64,000 nucleotides of DNA, taken from SZUA-365 sp964635845. Its GTDB lineage: Bacteria > Bacteroidota > Ignavibacteria > SZUA-365. Of the stretch, positions 49,901-58,817 are shown piece after piece. The notes beneath the pieces were generated by a model that was not told the DNA's origin, ran no database searches, and was given only the letters and a program-made list of their open reading frames with translations. The number at the start of each line of letters is the position of its first letter. Positions within the stretch are counted from its first letter, which is position 1. The stretch spans positions 1 through 64,000 of the forward strand of contig CAZWNO010000008.1 of the NCBI GenBank assembly GCA_964635845.1, written 5' to 3'. The translations under genes were made by a program, and so were the position numbers.

Positions 49901-50183
49901 CGGCCTGCTGCAGCGCGGCGGGGAGGCTGCCCGCATCCGTCACGCGCAGCACGCACCCCTGTAATGCGTTCTGCAGCGTCGCGGCAGGGACGGTTTCGCA
50001 ATCGATGAAAGGGAAATTCGGATCGTGAAACAGGAGAACGCGCAGCCGGCCGCCATCACGCGGAAGGGACTGCGCCATGGCCTGGTGTACGAACGGGGCG
50101 GCGCTTCCCGTGGCGGCGCCTGCCACCGCGGCGATCACGCCGCTCTGTTTGAGAAACTCGCGGCGGCTCAGGGCTGGTGACAT
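46977..50183 (-). CDS. Tat-exported clan GH-A glycoside hydrolase (GH5/GH42-like)
   Basis: 1068 residues, last gene of the glycan operon. Twin-arginine signal SRREFLKQSGVIAAVAGAATG. Residues about 45-170 look like a Rossmann-type, amidotransferase-like domain. The catalytic TIM barrel is about 410-800: GINLVRTGIWYGWK, then WDLINEPSF with the acid/base Glu near 541, and PHLVQETGSMFYE with the likely nucleophile Glu near 706. A second amidotransferase-like domain and a short beta domain follow to the end, recalling GH42 trimerisation regions. Substrate by context: a mannosyl or galactosyl part of N-glycans or mannan. GGAAG precedes the ATG. The family number cannot be fixed by eye. Confidence 0.8.
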   Translation of the reverse strand: MSPALSRREFLKQSGVIAAVAGAATGSAAPFVHQAMAQSLPRDGGRLRVLLFHDPNFPFIDCETVPAATLQNALQGCVLRVTDAGSLPAALQQADIDLVVTAHGSAFPEDAGMLLLDCLARGVNWLQLGGVPLAVPVRRAGAAWQAAPRRTRWHRKLGLTQAFPVACGDVERWTAPDGYAEMKESADAMECENAFALYWRLTSTKYFNQEDGSAGTRDATLLPLVSGESRDGTSAVAAVQQLDWLHGDYAGGRWILYTGDRALPEQSIAQLVAYAGCGASLFTVAPGYARYRPGESPSLRVQLHRPRAAGECACVVEVLRDGVVLRSADTALHWSEALSIAHAEVPFESGDIDRRSSGPQFYEIRAHCMLPCASGVSGLEANGGFWIAADEDLERDAPIGKTGTTLTRGGKPIAVAGTTYMAGDVQRNFLLEPNPWIWRRDFGAMKEAGINLVRTGIWYGWKRIMLEPGRLDEAVLRAMDAFLLAAQEADIPIIFTFFAFLPDAWGGENPYLDPRAVAAQQSFVGAFARRYSGVHGLIWDLINEPSFSSASQLWRCRPNYDRFELAAWQEWLRSRLPGMDDATRLRLLADRWRSDSGESASLPALTDFDDGNLFSDRQPLKALDYRLFAQQAFADWVRKIGAAIRAVDRPDRMIMVGQDEGGTMDRPHPQFFADAVDISCVHSWWLNDDLLWDSVVTRPPGIPHLVQETGSMFYEAADGAAWRSEEEAARLIERKLAIAAGAGSAGFVQWLWNSNPYMPSDNEAAIGALRADGSAKPEFKVLRAMARFLNDAAPSLGGRKEEDVVVVLPHADQFSVRGNGTRATRRCVRTLAYSCRLPLRAVSEYGLARDREAARLYLLPAPALLTEDAWRILLERVEKGATLLVTGVLDRDDEWRTVPRSALFGVEVEIRAVSPTELLALDDTVIPCGYRGDDLQRIERAVASDGNNLGAALLDAKHGKGRVLWCPLPVEMCDNAEATEAVYRIAMRAANLEPESTVRPDLPGVLVYTSRFRDAVLLTVISELSEDADLHITLRQPECKLDLSLRGGSAVLLLLDRRGREILRSGTD

Positions 50184-50218
50184 CTTCCACTCCTATGATT
50201 GTATCCGGTAGTCGTGCT

Positions 50219-52843
50219 TCAATCCGAAAGCTGCATGCGCTGGAGAATGCGCAGAATCTGCGCGCTGACGCCGATCGTGTAGCCCCGGGCGATATACGTG
50301 ATGCTTCCCTCCGCGTCGCAGACCACGACGAGCGGCAGCTGCATGCGCTGCGGCAGCTGCAGTTCGTCGACGACATCATCGCGCAGCGCGGGAGCACCGT
50401 CGGTCACCGTCACGGCATCCGGCGGCAGCGCCTCGCGCGCGATTTCCTCCAGTTCATTTGCGGACATGCCGCCCGTGCCGGCGAGGACGAAGGCAGCCGG
50501 CTGTTCGGCCAGTTCCGCGCGCATTGCCGCGATGTCGAGCAGCGCATGAGACACCGGCTCCGTGCCTCGTTCGATCCAGAGCAGGACGAACGCTTTGGCC
50601 TCGCACTTCGGGAGCAGGGACGCATCGAGACTGCCGAGGGATGCGGGTGGATCGTCGTCGCTGCGCACGTGCAGTTCGCGTTCGGCGATCCGGCCCGAAT
50701 CGAGCGTGAAGAATTCCATGGATGCCAGCACCGATCCGTCGGGCTGTCTGTTGCCGCTGGTCAGCAGATATCGTCCCGGCTGCAGCGGCAGGCGCGCGGG
50801 CCAGCGGTCGAAGATCGGATCGCCTTCATAGTCCAGTGTCTCATAGCGGCCGTCCTCGAACCGGGCGAGCGTGAAATGCTGCGCGTATCGGGGAAGCTGT
50901 GACCGCTGTGCCGCCGAAATACGGAGCAGCAGCTCCGCATTGCGCGCGGGTGCGGCGAAGGCGCCGTCGAGCGCCGCATTGCGCCAACCGTCGGGACCGA
51001 GATGCTGCGGGACACCCGTCGCGGGATCGAGGCGCGCGGGAATCCCGGTTGCGCGGCACAGCGCGACGAAGAGAATATCGCGCGAATATGCATCCCCGCT
51101 GCGCAGGGTGAAAACGCGGTCTGGGGGAATGGGCACGCGAGCCCAGTTCTCCGTCGCGTTCACGAGAATGCTGTCGCGCACCCAGGTCTCGATTTCCACC
51201 ACATGCCTGTTCCTGAGCGCAGGGTGCGCCGCGATACTCTCACGAAGCACCGCGCGCCAGGGACGCAGTTCCTCCCGTCCGATACGCGGCGAGCAGACGT
51301 AGCGCATGAAGGTCTCGTCGCGGGACTGCTCCGCGCCAGGCGCCGCCAGCGTCTCCCGGTAATGCTCGACGAGCACACGCACGTCGGCGTCCTGCAGATC
51401 CTTCTCGGTGAGCGCGTGCAGGAACGAGATGGCGGGCACGGGATTCACGCCGGCGGCATCGGCGAGGAACGCCATGATGCCGGCGGCATTTCCCCGGGAC
51501 CTCCTCAGCAGTGCGGCGCAGCTGTCGGCCGGATAACCGAATTTCTCCGCGAACGCCGATGCGCCGATCGAGTCCGGGAAACCTGCTTCGTATCGTGCGC
51601 GCAGGCTGTCGCCGGCATGGATGCGCCGGGCAGTCACGGCGGCGCGTGGATGCTCCGGGATATCGAGTTTCACCTCGGGAGGCGGAACGATATCGAGCGC
51701 GATGCGCTCGCCGTGTCGCGGCTGCGCCGCGAGCACGAGCCGCACCATGTCGCGCATATCGTGCGCTGCGTGGGTGAACGCATAGCGCTCGCCCAGATGC
51801 GCCCACACCAGGAGATCGCCGCGACCGGTGCGCAGCGACGCCGTACCCGACGCGTCCGTGAGCGTCGAGACGAGCGGATAGAATTCCGCGTAGTTATAGA
51901 TGCGGAATTCGACCCACGCTTCGGGCACGGGCCGACCCGTCTCGTCGACGACCTGCACTGTGAGAGGCCTTGTCTCGGCATACACCGGCAGCGTATTGAC
52001 GCGGGTGGAATACGCGCCCGAACTCAGCACCTCCTCCGCGCCGCGATACCGCCCCTGCACGATGGCGGCGGTCAGCATCGCGCGGCGCGCGGGTTCGGTG
52101 AACCATGCGCGGTCGAGGTCGACGTCGGGTTCACAGGCGCCGAGAAAATGCCATTGCCCGTCCACCCATGCTTCCACCCATGCATGATTGTCGTCGACAT
52201 GCGCCCAGCGCGGGACGTAGACCTGCCGCGCGGGTATGCCTGCCGCTCGCAGTGCGGTGACGGTGAATACGGATTCCTCTCCGCAGCGTCCCGTCGCGTT
52301 TCGGATCGTCGCGAGGGGCGCCCGCGTTCGCGCGTCGCTTGGCGCATACGTGACATGTTCATGGCACCAGTGATTGATTTCAAGCGCCGCATCGCGCATC
52401 GAAAGCCCGGCCACGCGTTGTCGGAGAATATCCGGGAAAACAAGACGCGAGGAATCGAGCATCTCGTTGTTCACGCGGAGCGGCAGGACGAAATGGAGGA
52501 AAATCGGATCCGGAATCTTCATTCCCCACTTTGTCAGCCGCCTCGTGTCGATCGTCGTACGCGCGGCGCTCAGGAAGAACGCGCCGTCGTTGTCGGCCAG
52601 GTCGTTGAGCGGGGAGGCGGCGAGAAGGAAAGTCAGGGCGTCCTTCTCCTCGCCGGTCACCGCTTTGTCCAGGATGGAAAACACGTCGTCTTCGAGCTGC
52701 GGGAAGCGCGTCCGCCGCTCGTCGAGGAGCCGGGAATAATACGCCCGGTCGTCGCCGGACAACAGCTGCTGCGCGCGGCAGGTCCCACACGGAGCGCAGG
52801 CGAGCAGAAACAGCGCGCACGCGACGGGAAGCAGCCGTCTCAT
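50219..52843 (-). CDS. Secreted transglutaminase-like protein with thioredoxin-like C-terminus
   Basis: 874 residues. Signal peptide (LLPVACALFLLACAPCGTCRAQ; a lipobox at LLAC is possible). Transglutaminase core about 130-270 with the triad Cys187 (GRCGEES), His220 (DNHAWVEAW) and Asp in GACEPDVD. Next a carboxypeptidase-regulatory-like beta domain about 295-385 (VQVVDETGRPVPEAWVEF). A second, degenerate transglutaminase-like region near 560-640 (RSGDAYSRDILFVALCRATGIPARL) and a C-terminal thioredoxin-like domain without CxxC follow. It may act as a peptidase or N-glycanase-like amidase on glycoproteins. ATG 52843 overlaps the ROK stop as ATGA. Confidence 0.8.
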   Translation of the reverse strand: MRRLLPVACALFLLACAPCGTCRAQQLLSGDDRAYYSRLLDERRTRFPQLEDDVFSILDKAVTGEEKDALTFLLAASPLNDLADNDGAFFLSAARTTIDTRRLTKWGMKIPDPIFLHFVLPLRVNNEMLDSSRLVFPDILRQRVAGLSMRDAALEINHWCHEHVTYAPSDARTRAPLATIRNATGRCGEESVFTVTALRAAGIPARQVYVPRWAHVDDNHAWVEAWVDGQWHFLGACEPDVDLDRAWFTEPARRAMLTAAIVQGRYRGAEEVLSSGAYSTRVNTLPVYAETRPLTVQVVDETGRPVPEAWVEFRIYNYAEFYPLVSTLTDASGTASLRTGRGDLLVWAHLGERYAFTHAAHDMRDMVRLVLAAQPRHGERIALDIVPPPEVKLDIPEHPRAAVTARRIHAGDSLRARYEAGFPDSIGASAFAEKFGYPADSCAALLRRSRGNAAGIMAFLADAAGVNPVPAISFLHALTEKDLQDADVRVLVEHYRETLAAPGAEQSRDETFMRYVCSPRIGREELRPWRAVLRESIAAHPALRNRHVVEIETWVRDSILVNATENWARVPIPPDRVFTLRSGDAYSRDILFVALCRATGIPARLDPATGVPQHLGPDGWRNAALDGAFAAPARNAELLLRISAAQRSQLPRYAQHFTLARFEDGRYETLDYEGDPIFDRWPARLPLQPGRYLLTSGNRQPDGSVLASMEFFTLDSGRIAERELHVRSDDDPPASLGSLDASLLPKCEAKAFVLLWIERGTEPVSHALLDIAAMRAELAEQPAAFVLAGTGGMSANELEEIAREALPPDAVTVTDGAPALRDDVVDELQLPQRMQLPLVVVCDAEGSITYIARGYTIGVSAQILRILQRMQLSD

Positions 52844-53805
52844 GCCTTGCTCTCCGCCTCGTCCCACGCAAGCGCCGCGGCGCCGAGCACGGCGGCATTG
52901 CGGTCCATCAGTGTCGACAGAAGCAGCCGCGTGCTGCCCTTGAGTATCGGGAGGGTCATGCTCTCCATGGCCTCGCGCGTCGGGTCGAGGATCAGTCGTC
53001 CCGCCTGCGCCAGTCCGCCGAAGAGGATGACCGCCTGGGGACTCGTAATCGCGATGGTGTTCGCGAGCGCGAGTCCGAGGATATGCCCGGTTTTCTGGAA
53101 TGCCTCACGCGCCAGCGCATCGCCCGCGATCCCGGCATCCGCGACGTCGCGGGCGGTCATCGCGTTCATCGGAGTGTCGCGCAGGACGCTGTCGCGCGGT
53201 GCATCCGCGAGGAGTTCCATGACGGTGCGCACGAGTCCGGGAGCGGACGTATAGGTCTCAAGACAGCCGCGGCGGCCGCATCCGCAGGCGCGCCCGTTCT
53301 CCTGCACGATCACATGGCCGAGTTCGCCCGCGAAGCCGCTCCAGCCGTACATCACCTTGCCGTCGACCACGAATCCGCTGCCGAGTCCGGTGCCGAGCGT
53401 GACGACGACGAAGTCGCGCATCTCCGCGGCCGCGCCGTAGCGCAGCTCGCCCATCGCCGCCGCGTTTGCGTCGTTGGTGAGAATCGCGGGAACCTTCAGT
53501 TGCGTGGAGATGATGTCCGTGACTTCCAGTATTCCTTCCCAGGGCAGGTTCGGCGCATCCTCGATCGTCCCGCTGAAGTAATGCCCGTTGGGTCCCCCTA
53601 CTCCGACGCCGCGCAGTGCGAGCGGCGGGGCGGCGTGGTCGACGAGCACGCGCACCCGCAGGGCCAGGGATTCGAGAAAATCTTCCGCCTGCTCGTAGCC
53701 CGTCGTGGACATGTGACCCTCGGCGTGAATGTTTCCCTCGCGGTCCACGAGCCCGTACACCGTGTTTGTTCCCCCGATGTCGATGCCGGCCATGACCTCT
53801 GTCAT
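52840..53805 (-). CDS. ROK-family sugar kinase
   Basis: 321 residues. ATP-binding MAGIDIGGTNTVYGLVD, the ROK zinc site CGCGRRGCLE, the sugar-binding GELGHVIVQENG, and NDANAAAMGELRYGAA are all present; no DNA-binding N-terminus, so it is an enzyme and not a repressor. It phosphorylates glucose, mannose or N-acetylglucosamine; the GH20 and permease genes upstream favour GlcNAc. GAGGAG precedes ATG 53805; the open frame extends 8 codons further. Confidence 0.92.
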   Translation of the reverse strand: MTEVMAGIDIGGTNTVYGLVDREGNIHAEGHMSTTGYEQAEDFLESLALRVRVLVDHAAPPLALRGVGVGGPNGHYFSGTIEDAPNLPWEGILEVTDIISTQLKVPAILTNDANAAAMGELRYGAAAEMRDFVVVTLGTGLGSGFVVDGKVMYGWSGFAGELGHVIVQENGRACGCGRRGCLETYTSAPGLVRTVMELLADAPRDSVLRDTPMNAMTARDVADAGIAGDALAREAFQKTGHILGLALANTIAITSPQAVILFGGLAQAGRLILDPTREAMESMTLPILKGSTRLLLSTLMDRNAAVLGAAALAWDEAESKA

Positions 53806-53844
53806 GCGTCGCTCCTCATTGCTGTGCAATTGCGTGAATGTCGA

Positions 53845-55218
53845 TTACGATTGTCCGTTGTCCGCTGCGTAGCCGCGCCAGCCGTACCACGCGATGTAGA
53901 GATAGGCTCCGAGGGGTACGATGAACGATGCGTGCACACCGAAGCCGTCCGCCGCCGCGCCCTGCAGCACGGGCAGGATGGCTCCGCCGACGATGGCCAT
54001 CACGAGCAGGGAGGAAGCCTGGCTGGTGTCCTTGCCCAGGCCCGCTATCGCCAGCGTGAAGATATTCGACCACATGATCGAGTTGAACAGTCCGACGCCG
54101 ATGACTGTCCACATCGCGACGGAGCCGCTCGTGGCGAGCGCGACCGCGAGCAGCGCGACGCAGGCGAGCGCGAACACCATGAGCGTCCGCGCGGCCAGGG
54201 AACGTCCGATGAAGAATCCCCCGAGGCTCAGCACGAGGAAGATTCCGTAGTTCAGAGCGATCTGCCATCCCTGCAGGTAGAGGATCACGAGAAATGCCGC
54301 GACGGGAATCGCGACCATGATCACGCGCTTGCGCGAGGCGCGCACACCGCTCAGCGAGATGGCGCCGAGGAAGCGCCCGATCATCAGGCCGCCCCAGTAG
54401 AAGGAGACGTAGGTGCTGGCGTCCGCGGGGACGAGTCCTCCGATTTCCCTGAGTCCGAGAAAGCTGATCATGATGCTGCCGATGCTGACTTCAGCGCCGA
54501 CGTACATGAAGATCGCGAGCATGCCCAGCAGTACATGCCGGTGGCGCAGTGCGCCCGCGCCGCGCTCGACGCTGCGTCCGCCGCTGAACTCCGGCAGATG
54601 CACCATACGCATGACCAGCGCCATCAGCACGAACAGGCCGGAGATCGCGAGATAGGGGACCTTGACCGAATCAGCGCCGGACACCGCTGGACCCGCGAAG
54701 TAGCGGAAGATGAGAAATCCTCCTATCACCGGTGCTATCGTGGTGCCGAAGGAATTGAATCCCTGCGCGAGATTGAGCCGGCTCGACGCCGTGCGCTCGC
54801 TGCCCAGGATGGCGACGTAGGGATTCGCGGCGATCTGCAGCAGGGTGAATCCGAGGCCGAGGATGAACAGCGCGGCGAGGAAGAATCCGTACGAGACGAG
54901 CTGCGCCGCGGGATAGAACAAGGCCGTGCCGGTCGCTGAGAGCAGGAGTCCCAGCACGATGCCGTTGCGGTAGCCCATACGCCCGATCGGATCGCCGCTG
55001 CGCGCGGAGATGAAGAAGTACACGAGCGATCCGACGAAGTATGCGCCGAAGAAGGAGAACTGCACGAACATCGCCTGCGTGTGGTTCAGGTCGAACACGC
55101 CTTTCAGATAGGGGATGAGAATGTCGTTCATGCAGGTGGTGAATCCCCACAGGAAGAACAGTCCGGTGACGACCGTGAAGGGGACGGTGTAGCGCTGCTG
55201 CGGGATCGTGTCTGTCAT
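53845..55218 (-). CDS. FucP/NagP-type MFS sugar permease
   Basis: 457 residues with 12 predicted TM helices. The first helix region (FVVTGLFFLWGFTTCMNDILIPYLKG-like, seen as LFFLWGFTTCMNDILIPYLK) and the FNSFGTTIAPVIGG motif are those of the FucP family, whose members import fucose, glucose/galactose or GlcNAc with protons. Placed between the hexosaminidase and the sugar kinase, GlcNAc or mannose is the likely substrate. Inner membrane. 45 bases after the GH20 stop and 39 before the kinase start. Confidence 0.92.
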   Translation of the reverse strand: MTDTIPQQRYTVPFTVVTGLFFLWGFTTCMNDILIPYLKGVFDLNHTQAMFVQFSFFGAYFVGSLVYFFISARSGDPIGRMGYRNGIVLGLLLSATGTALFYPAAQLVSYGFFLAALFILGLGFTLLQIAANPYVAILGSERTASSRLNLAQGFNSFGTTIAPVIGGFLIFRYFAGPAVSGADSVKVPYLAISGLFVLMALVMRMVHLPEFSGGRSVERGAGALRHRHVLLGMLAIFMYVGAEVSIGSIMISFLGLREIGGLVPADASTYVSFYWGGLMIGRFLGAISLSGVRASRKRVIMVAIPVAAFLVILYLQGWQIALNYGIFLVLSLGGFFIGRSLAARTLMVFALACVALLAVALATSGSVAMWTVIGVGLFNSIMWSNIFTLAIAGLGKDTSQASSLLVMAIVGGAILPVLQGAAADGFGVHASFIVPLGAYLYIAWYGWRGYAADNGQS

Positions 55219-55263
55219 GCCGCCGTCGTGATGATTGGTGATCGCTGTTCCTTCCGCCGTGTG

Positions 55264-57690
55264 TCAGCGGACGATGAATTCGTCGATGAAAATCCAGGCC
55301 TTGCCGCCAGCGCCCGGATGCCAGTCGGGACAGCTGCCGATGCCTTCCGCCCGCAGCCGGGCGAAGCGCGCGGACTGTCCGTCGAAGGGCACGGTGAAGT
55401 CTCGGATGAATGCCGATTCGTCCCTGTCCGACGACGTATTTTCAACGGTCGTGATGTCGGTGAACGAGACGCCGTCGCGGGAGATGCTGAACGTGACACG
55501 TCGCGGCATGAAGATCCATGCCGGCTGGTACTGGAGAAAGCCGGCGCCGAGCTCCGAGACCATGCGCTCCGCGCCGAGGTCGAGCGTCATCTCGACATCC
55601 GTTCCCTCATAGCCTTGCCAGTGGCCGTCGCGGAAGGACTCCGAGCCGCGGATGCCGTCCGTCATCGCCGCGGCGCCTCCGGCCGCGTAGCGCTGGCTGT
55701 ACGGCTGACCGAGCGTCACGACGGCGTCCACGCCGGCATGCAGGTCGTAGCGCAACGCGAGCGTGTCACTGCGCAGCGCGGCGGAACTACTGGCCAGAGC
55801 CTGCAGCGTGCCTCGGCCCGTGAGACGGAGCGGTGTCGCATACTTCCTCGCCGCGTCCGATTCCCCGGGCTCGATGTATCGGAGCAGCAGACCCGGTTGT
55901 CCGGCTTTCAGCTCCACCGTCAGCGCGCGCGCCGCGCTGTCGCGGCAAACATCGAAACGCACCGGCGGCGCCTCGAATCCGTAACGCACGCCGAGCGTGT
56001 CGAGGCGGGGGTAGTACGCCTGTACGCGCCGATGGAAGCCGTCGTAGCGGCGCTGCGCCGCGGAAGTCCACAGCGCTTCCGCCATGGCGAGGATGCGCGG
56101 GTACACCTTGCTCTCGACCATCGGCTGCGGCGCGTGCTCGGTCCACATGTTGCACTCACCGCCGAGGATGTGCTTCGCTTCGGACGGCTTCAGCGACGGC
56201 GGGATGGGATCGAAGGAATACACCTTCGACAGGTCGATGGAGCTGACCGGGTAATCGAAGTAGGCGTGGCTGGTGGGGGAGACGATGGCGTCATGACCGG
56301 CGACAGCGGCCGCGGCCGCGCCTTCCATTCCGCGCCAGGACTGTACCGTGGCCCCGGGCGCAAGCCCGCCCTCGAGTATCTCGTCCCAGCCGATGAGCTT
56401 GCGCCCTTTCGCATCGAGGAAACGCCCGATGCGTGCGATGAACCAGGACTGCAGCGCGTGCTCGTCCGTGAGCCCTTCGGCGGCCATCCGCGCCTGGCAG
56501 CGCTCGCAGCGCTCCCAGCGGAACTTCGGCGCCTCGTCTCCGCCGATGTGAATGTATTCCGAGGGAAAGAGCTCCATCACTTCGGTGAGCACCTCTTCGA
56601 GGAAAGTGAGAGTCTCCTCGCTTCCGGCGCAGTAGATGTCCTTGAATACCCCCCAGTCATTGGCGACTTCGAAGGGACCGCCTGTGCAGGAGAGCTGCGG
56701 GTAAGCCGCGAGGGCGGCGAGCGCATGCCCGGGCATCTCGATCTCGGGCACGACGGTCACGTGCCGCGCCGCCGCATAGGCGACGACCTCGCGTACCTGT
56801 TCCTGCGTGTAGAATCCGCCGTAACGCGTTCCGTCTTTTTCCATGCGCCATGCGCCGATCTCCGTAAGAGCCGGATGCGCGCGGATCTCGACGCGCCAGC
56901 CCTGGTCGTCGGTCAGATGCCAGTGCAGGCGGTTCATCTTCAGCTGCGCGATGAAGTCGATCGTGCGCTTGACGAATTCCACGTCCATGAAATGTCGGCA
57001 GCAGTCGAGGAGAAGCCCGCGCCAGGGAAATCGCGGCGCGTCCTGGATCATGCAGCAGGAGACATCCCAGCCGCGCACCGTGTCCCGCGCCGCGCTCTGA
57101 TGCAGGAAGCCGCTTTCGAAGCGCTCGGGAAGGAGCTGCCGAAGCGTCTGCACACCGTAGAACAGTCCCGCAACCTCGGGTGCAGTCAGGATGATGGATC
57201 CCGGCGACACGCGAAGGACATATCCTTCGGGATTCATCGCTTCCGCGGGACGCCGCAGCGACAGCAGGATGGAATTACGGGGCGGCGAACCGCCCGCGAA
57301 ACGGACGACAGGCGGAGTGAAGGGAGAGGCCTTCCCGATCAGTGCCGCGAGATATTCCGCTGTCGTGATCGCGTCGACGCTATCGACCAGAATGCTGGTC
57401 CTCTCGTCGATGCGAAATGCTCCGAGTTGCATCACGGCGCGCGCAGGGAGGGGGATGAGTGGCTGCTGCGCGTGCAGGGGAGAGGAGGCGAGGACGAGCA
57501 CGAGGACGAGCACGAGCACGAGGACGAGCACGAGCACGAGGACGAGCACGTGCACGTGCCTGGGAGCGGCGCACGCCAGTGCGCCATCTTTGAGTAGATG
57601 CCTGGGAACGGCGCGTCCCAGTGCGCCGTCTTCAGACGTATGCACGATTTGTTCGATCATCCGCCTCGCTTCATCTGCCATCGTCCTCAT
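55264..57690 (-). CDS. GH20 beta-N-acetylhexosaminidase with F5/8-type C-terminal domain; signal peptide made of a Leu-Val repeat
   Basis: 808 codons from ATG 57690, which overlaps the upstream stop as ATGA. The signal peptide core is HVHVLVLVLV and on to LASSPLHAQQ, encoded by a hexamer repeat at 57490-57560. Before it lie two 14-residue copies (DGALGRAVPRHLL and DGALACAAPRHVH), so a GTG start at about 57549-57555 within the repeat is a real alternative. Then a GH20 N-terminal domain (about 75-190) and the catalytic barrel with HIGGDE, Asp385 and Glu386 being the catalytic pair. Residues about 680-808 resemble an F5/8 carbohydrate-binding domain (DLGAERMVSELGAGFLQYQ). It removes terminal GlcNAc or GalNAc from glycans in the periplasm or at the surface. 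Confidence 0.92.
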   Translation of the reverse strand: MRTMADEARRMIEQIVHTSEDGALGRAVPRHLLKDGALACAAPRHVHVLVLVLVLVLVLVLVLVLVLASSPLHAQQPLIPLPARAVMQLGAFRIDERTSILVDSVDAITTAEYLAALIGKASPFTPPVVRFAGGSPPRNSILLSLRRPAEAMNPEGYVLRVSPGSIILTAPEVAGLFYGVQTLRQLLPERFESGFLHQSAARDTVRGWDVSCCMIQDAPRFPWRGLLLDCCRHFMDVEFVKRTIDFIAQLKMNRLHWHLTDDQGWRVEIRAHPALTEIGAWRMEKDGTRYGGFYTQEQVREVVAYAAARHVTVVPEIEMPGHALAALAAYPQLSCTGGPFEVANDWGVFKDIYCAGSEETLTFLEEVLTEVMELFPSEYIHIGGDEAPKFRWERCERCQARMAAEGLTDEHALQSWFIARIGRFLDAKGRKLIGWDEILEGGLAPGATVQSWRGMEGAAAAAVAGHDAIVSPTSHAYFDYPVSSIDLSKVYSFDPIPPSLKPSEAKHILGGECNMWTEHAPQPMVESKVYPRILAMAEALWTSAAQRRYDGFHRRVQAYYPRLDTLGVRYGFEAPPVRFDVCRDSAARALTVELKAGQPGLLLRYIEPGESDAARKYATPLRLTGRGTLQALASSSAALRSDTLALRYDLHAGVDAVVTLGQPYSQRYAAGGAAAMTDGIRGSESFRDGHWQGYEGTDVEMTLDLGAERMVSELGAGFLQYQPAWIFMPRRVTFSISRDGVSFTDITTVENTSSDRDESAFIRDFTVPFDGQSARFARLRAEGIGSCPDWHPGAGGKAWIFIDEFIVR
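57490..57560 (-). repeat. GTGCTC/GTCCTC microsatellite encoding a signal-peptide core
   Basis: On the coding (minus) strand the tract runs in hexamers GTGCTC and GTCCTC with an 18-base higher order (GTGCTCGTCCTCGTGCTC). It encodes alternating Leu and Val for about 20 residues, preceded by HVHV. Confidence 0.95.
57557..57640 (-). repeat. 42-bp tandem pair with REP-like hairpin
   Basis: Two imperfect 42-bp copies at 57557-57598 and 57599-57640. The first holds the perfect inverted repeat GGCGCAC-GCCA-GTGCGCC. They read through in frame as DGALxxAxPRH, but the hairpin form suggests a REP-like element that lies before the true start. Confidence 0.75.
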
Positions 57691-58799
57691 TTCTCGCGCA
57701 CCTCGAACGTGAGGAGCTGTGAATTCTCGTCAATCGAGATGATCGTGCGCGAACCATCGTTGCGATGGATCCGGTAGCTCGCCACATAGCCGTTCTTGCG
57801 CGTGCGGAGGTCGAGCGCGGCCCCGTTCACCGTGAGCAGATGCGGCTGCAGCACGAGGTCGTCGAGCGAGCTCGCATATCTGCGCCGGAGCTTGAAGAAT
57901 TGTTTTTGCGCGTTGTACACGCGCATGAGAGAGAGCTGGTGGACATAGTCCGGGTCGGGTACGGCATTGACGCAATCGTCGGGAGCGTCCATGAAGTACA
58001 CCCAGCCCCACTTTTCCGGACGGTGCATGTCGACGACGCCCTGCGGCGACCATACCCAGTTGTCTTCCTGCATCCCCTTGACCTTGCGATAGCTGCCGCT
58101 GGCCGCGTCCAAACGCCATTGAACACGCGAGAAGTTGACGCGCATGTCCTGACCGGGCACCGGAGCGGCGGGCGGAACGGGGGATTTCTTTCCGTCGAAA
58201 TACATGGCGGTGCGGTTGAACGCGCTCCAGGGTATCGCGACCTCCACGTTCCATCCTTCATCGATGTCCGTCGGATCGTTGACCGTGCCGCGCACCTGAA
58301 CCGCGGATTGCAGTCCCGCGATATCCCAGCCGTTGTCGGCGGAACCGCCGTCGCGGTAGGGTTTCGGGAGAAAGAGATCCCATACGGTGTTGAATGCGTT
58401 GACCTCGAATTCGTAGTAGCTGTGGTTGGTGCCGGTGGGACAGACGAAAATCTCGAGGTCGTTGTCCTGGAAAATCACCGTGTCGCGCTGCGTCAGGCGC
58501 GCCCACACATGCGGTTCCTCCATTTCCGCGAATACGTACAAGTGCGTATCATCCCACAGCATCTTCACGCGCGTACGGAAACGTGGCAGGGATCCCGCTT
58601 CCCCCTCGATATCGATGAAGTCCGCCGTCCATGGCGCACTATGCCACGCGGCCTCCTCCATTCGCCCGTCGATGACGGGCGGCGTGTCCGTCTTCAGGCA
58701 GCAGTAACTTCGCGGAACGATGCTGAAGTATGCCTCCTCGGCCGATTCTCCGCCGCCGAGGAGCAGGGCGGCGACGACGAGCGGGATCGATGCATTCAT
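57687..58799 (-). CDS. Secreted CBM9-like carbohydrate-binding protein
   Basis: 370 residues. Short signal peptide (SIPLVVAALLLGGGESAEE), then a CBM9-type beta-sandwich: PPVIDGRMEEAAWHSAPW, VKMLWDDTHLYVFAEMEEPHV, DNDLEIFVCPTGTNHSYYEFEVNAFNT-like segments and EGWNVEVAIPWSAF. A C-terminal region of about 100 residues (YVHQLSLMRVYNAQKQFFKLR) is conserved in stand-alone members of this group. No catalytic residues. It probably binds glycan for the GH92 and GH20 enzymes encoded either side; 18 bases after the GH92 stop and overlapping the GH20 start. Confidence 0.88.
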   Translation of the reverse strand: MNASIPLVVAALLLGGGESAEEAYFSIVPRSYCCLKTDTPPVIDGRMEEAAWHSAPWTADFIDIEGEAGSLPRFRTRVKMLWDDTHLYVFAEMEEPHVWARLTQRDTVIFQDNDLEIFVCPTGTNHSYYEFEVNAFNTVWDLFLPKPYRDGGSADNGWDIAGLQSAVQVRGTVNDPTDIDEGWNVEVAIPWSAFNRTAMYFDGKKSPVPPAAPVPGQDMRVNFSRVQWRLDAASGSYRKVKGMQEDNWVWSPQGVVDMHRPEKWGWVYFMDAPDDCVNAVPDPDYVHQLSLMRVYNAQKQFFKLRRRYASSLDDLVLQPHLLTVNGAALDLRTRKNGYVASYRIHRNDGSRTIISIDENSQLLTFEVREK

Positions 58800-58817
58800 G
58801 ACGATTCCTCCGTGCGG

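Noticed and set aside
51002..57597. Long plus-strand frames (750, 618 and 838 codons) opposite the glycan operon
   Set aside because: All lie opposite genes with clear domain signatures and show no motifs of their own.
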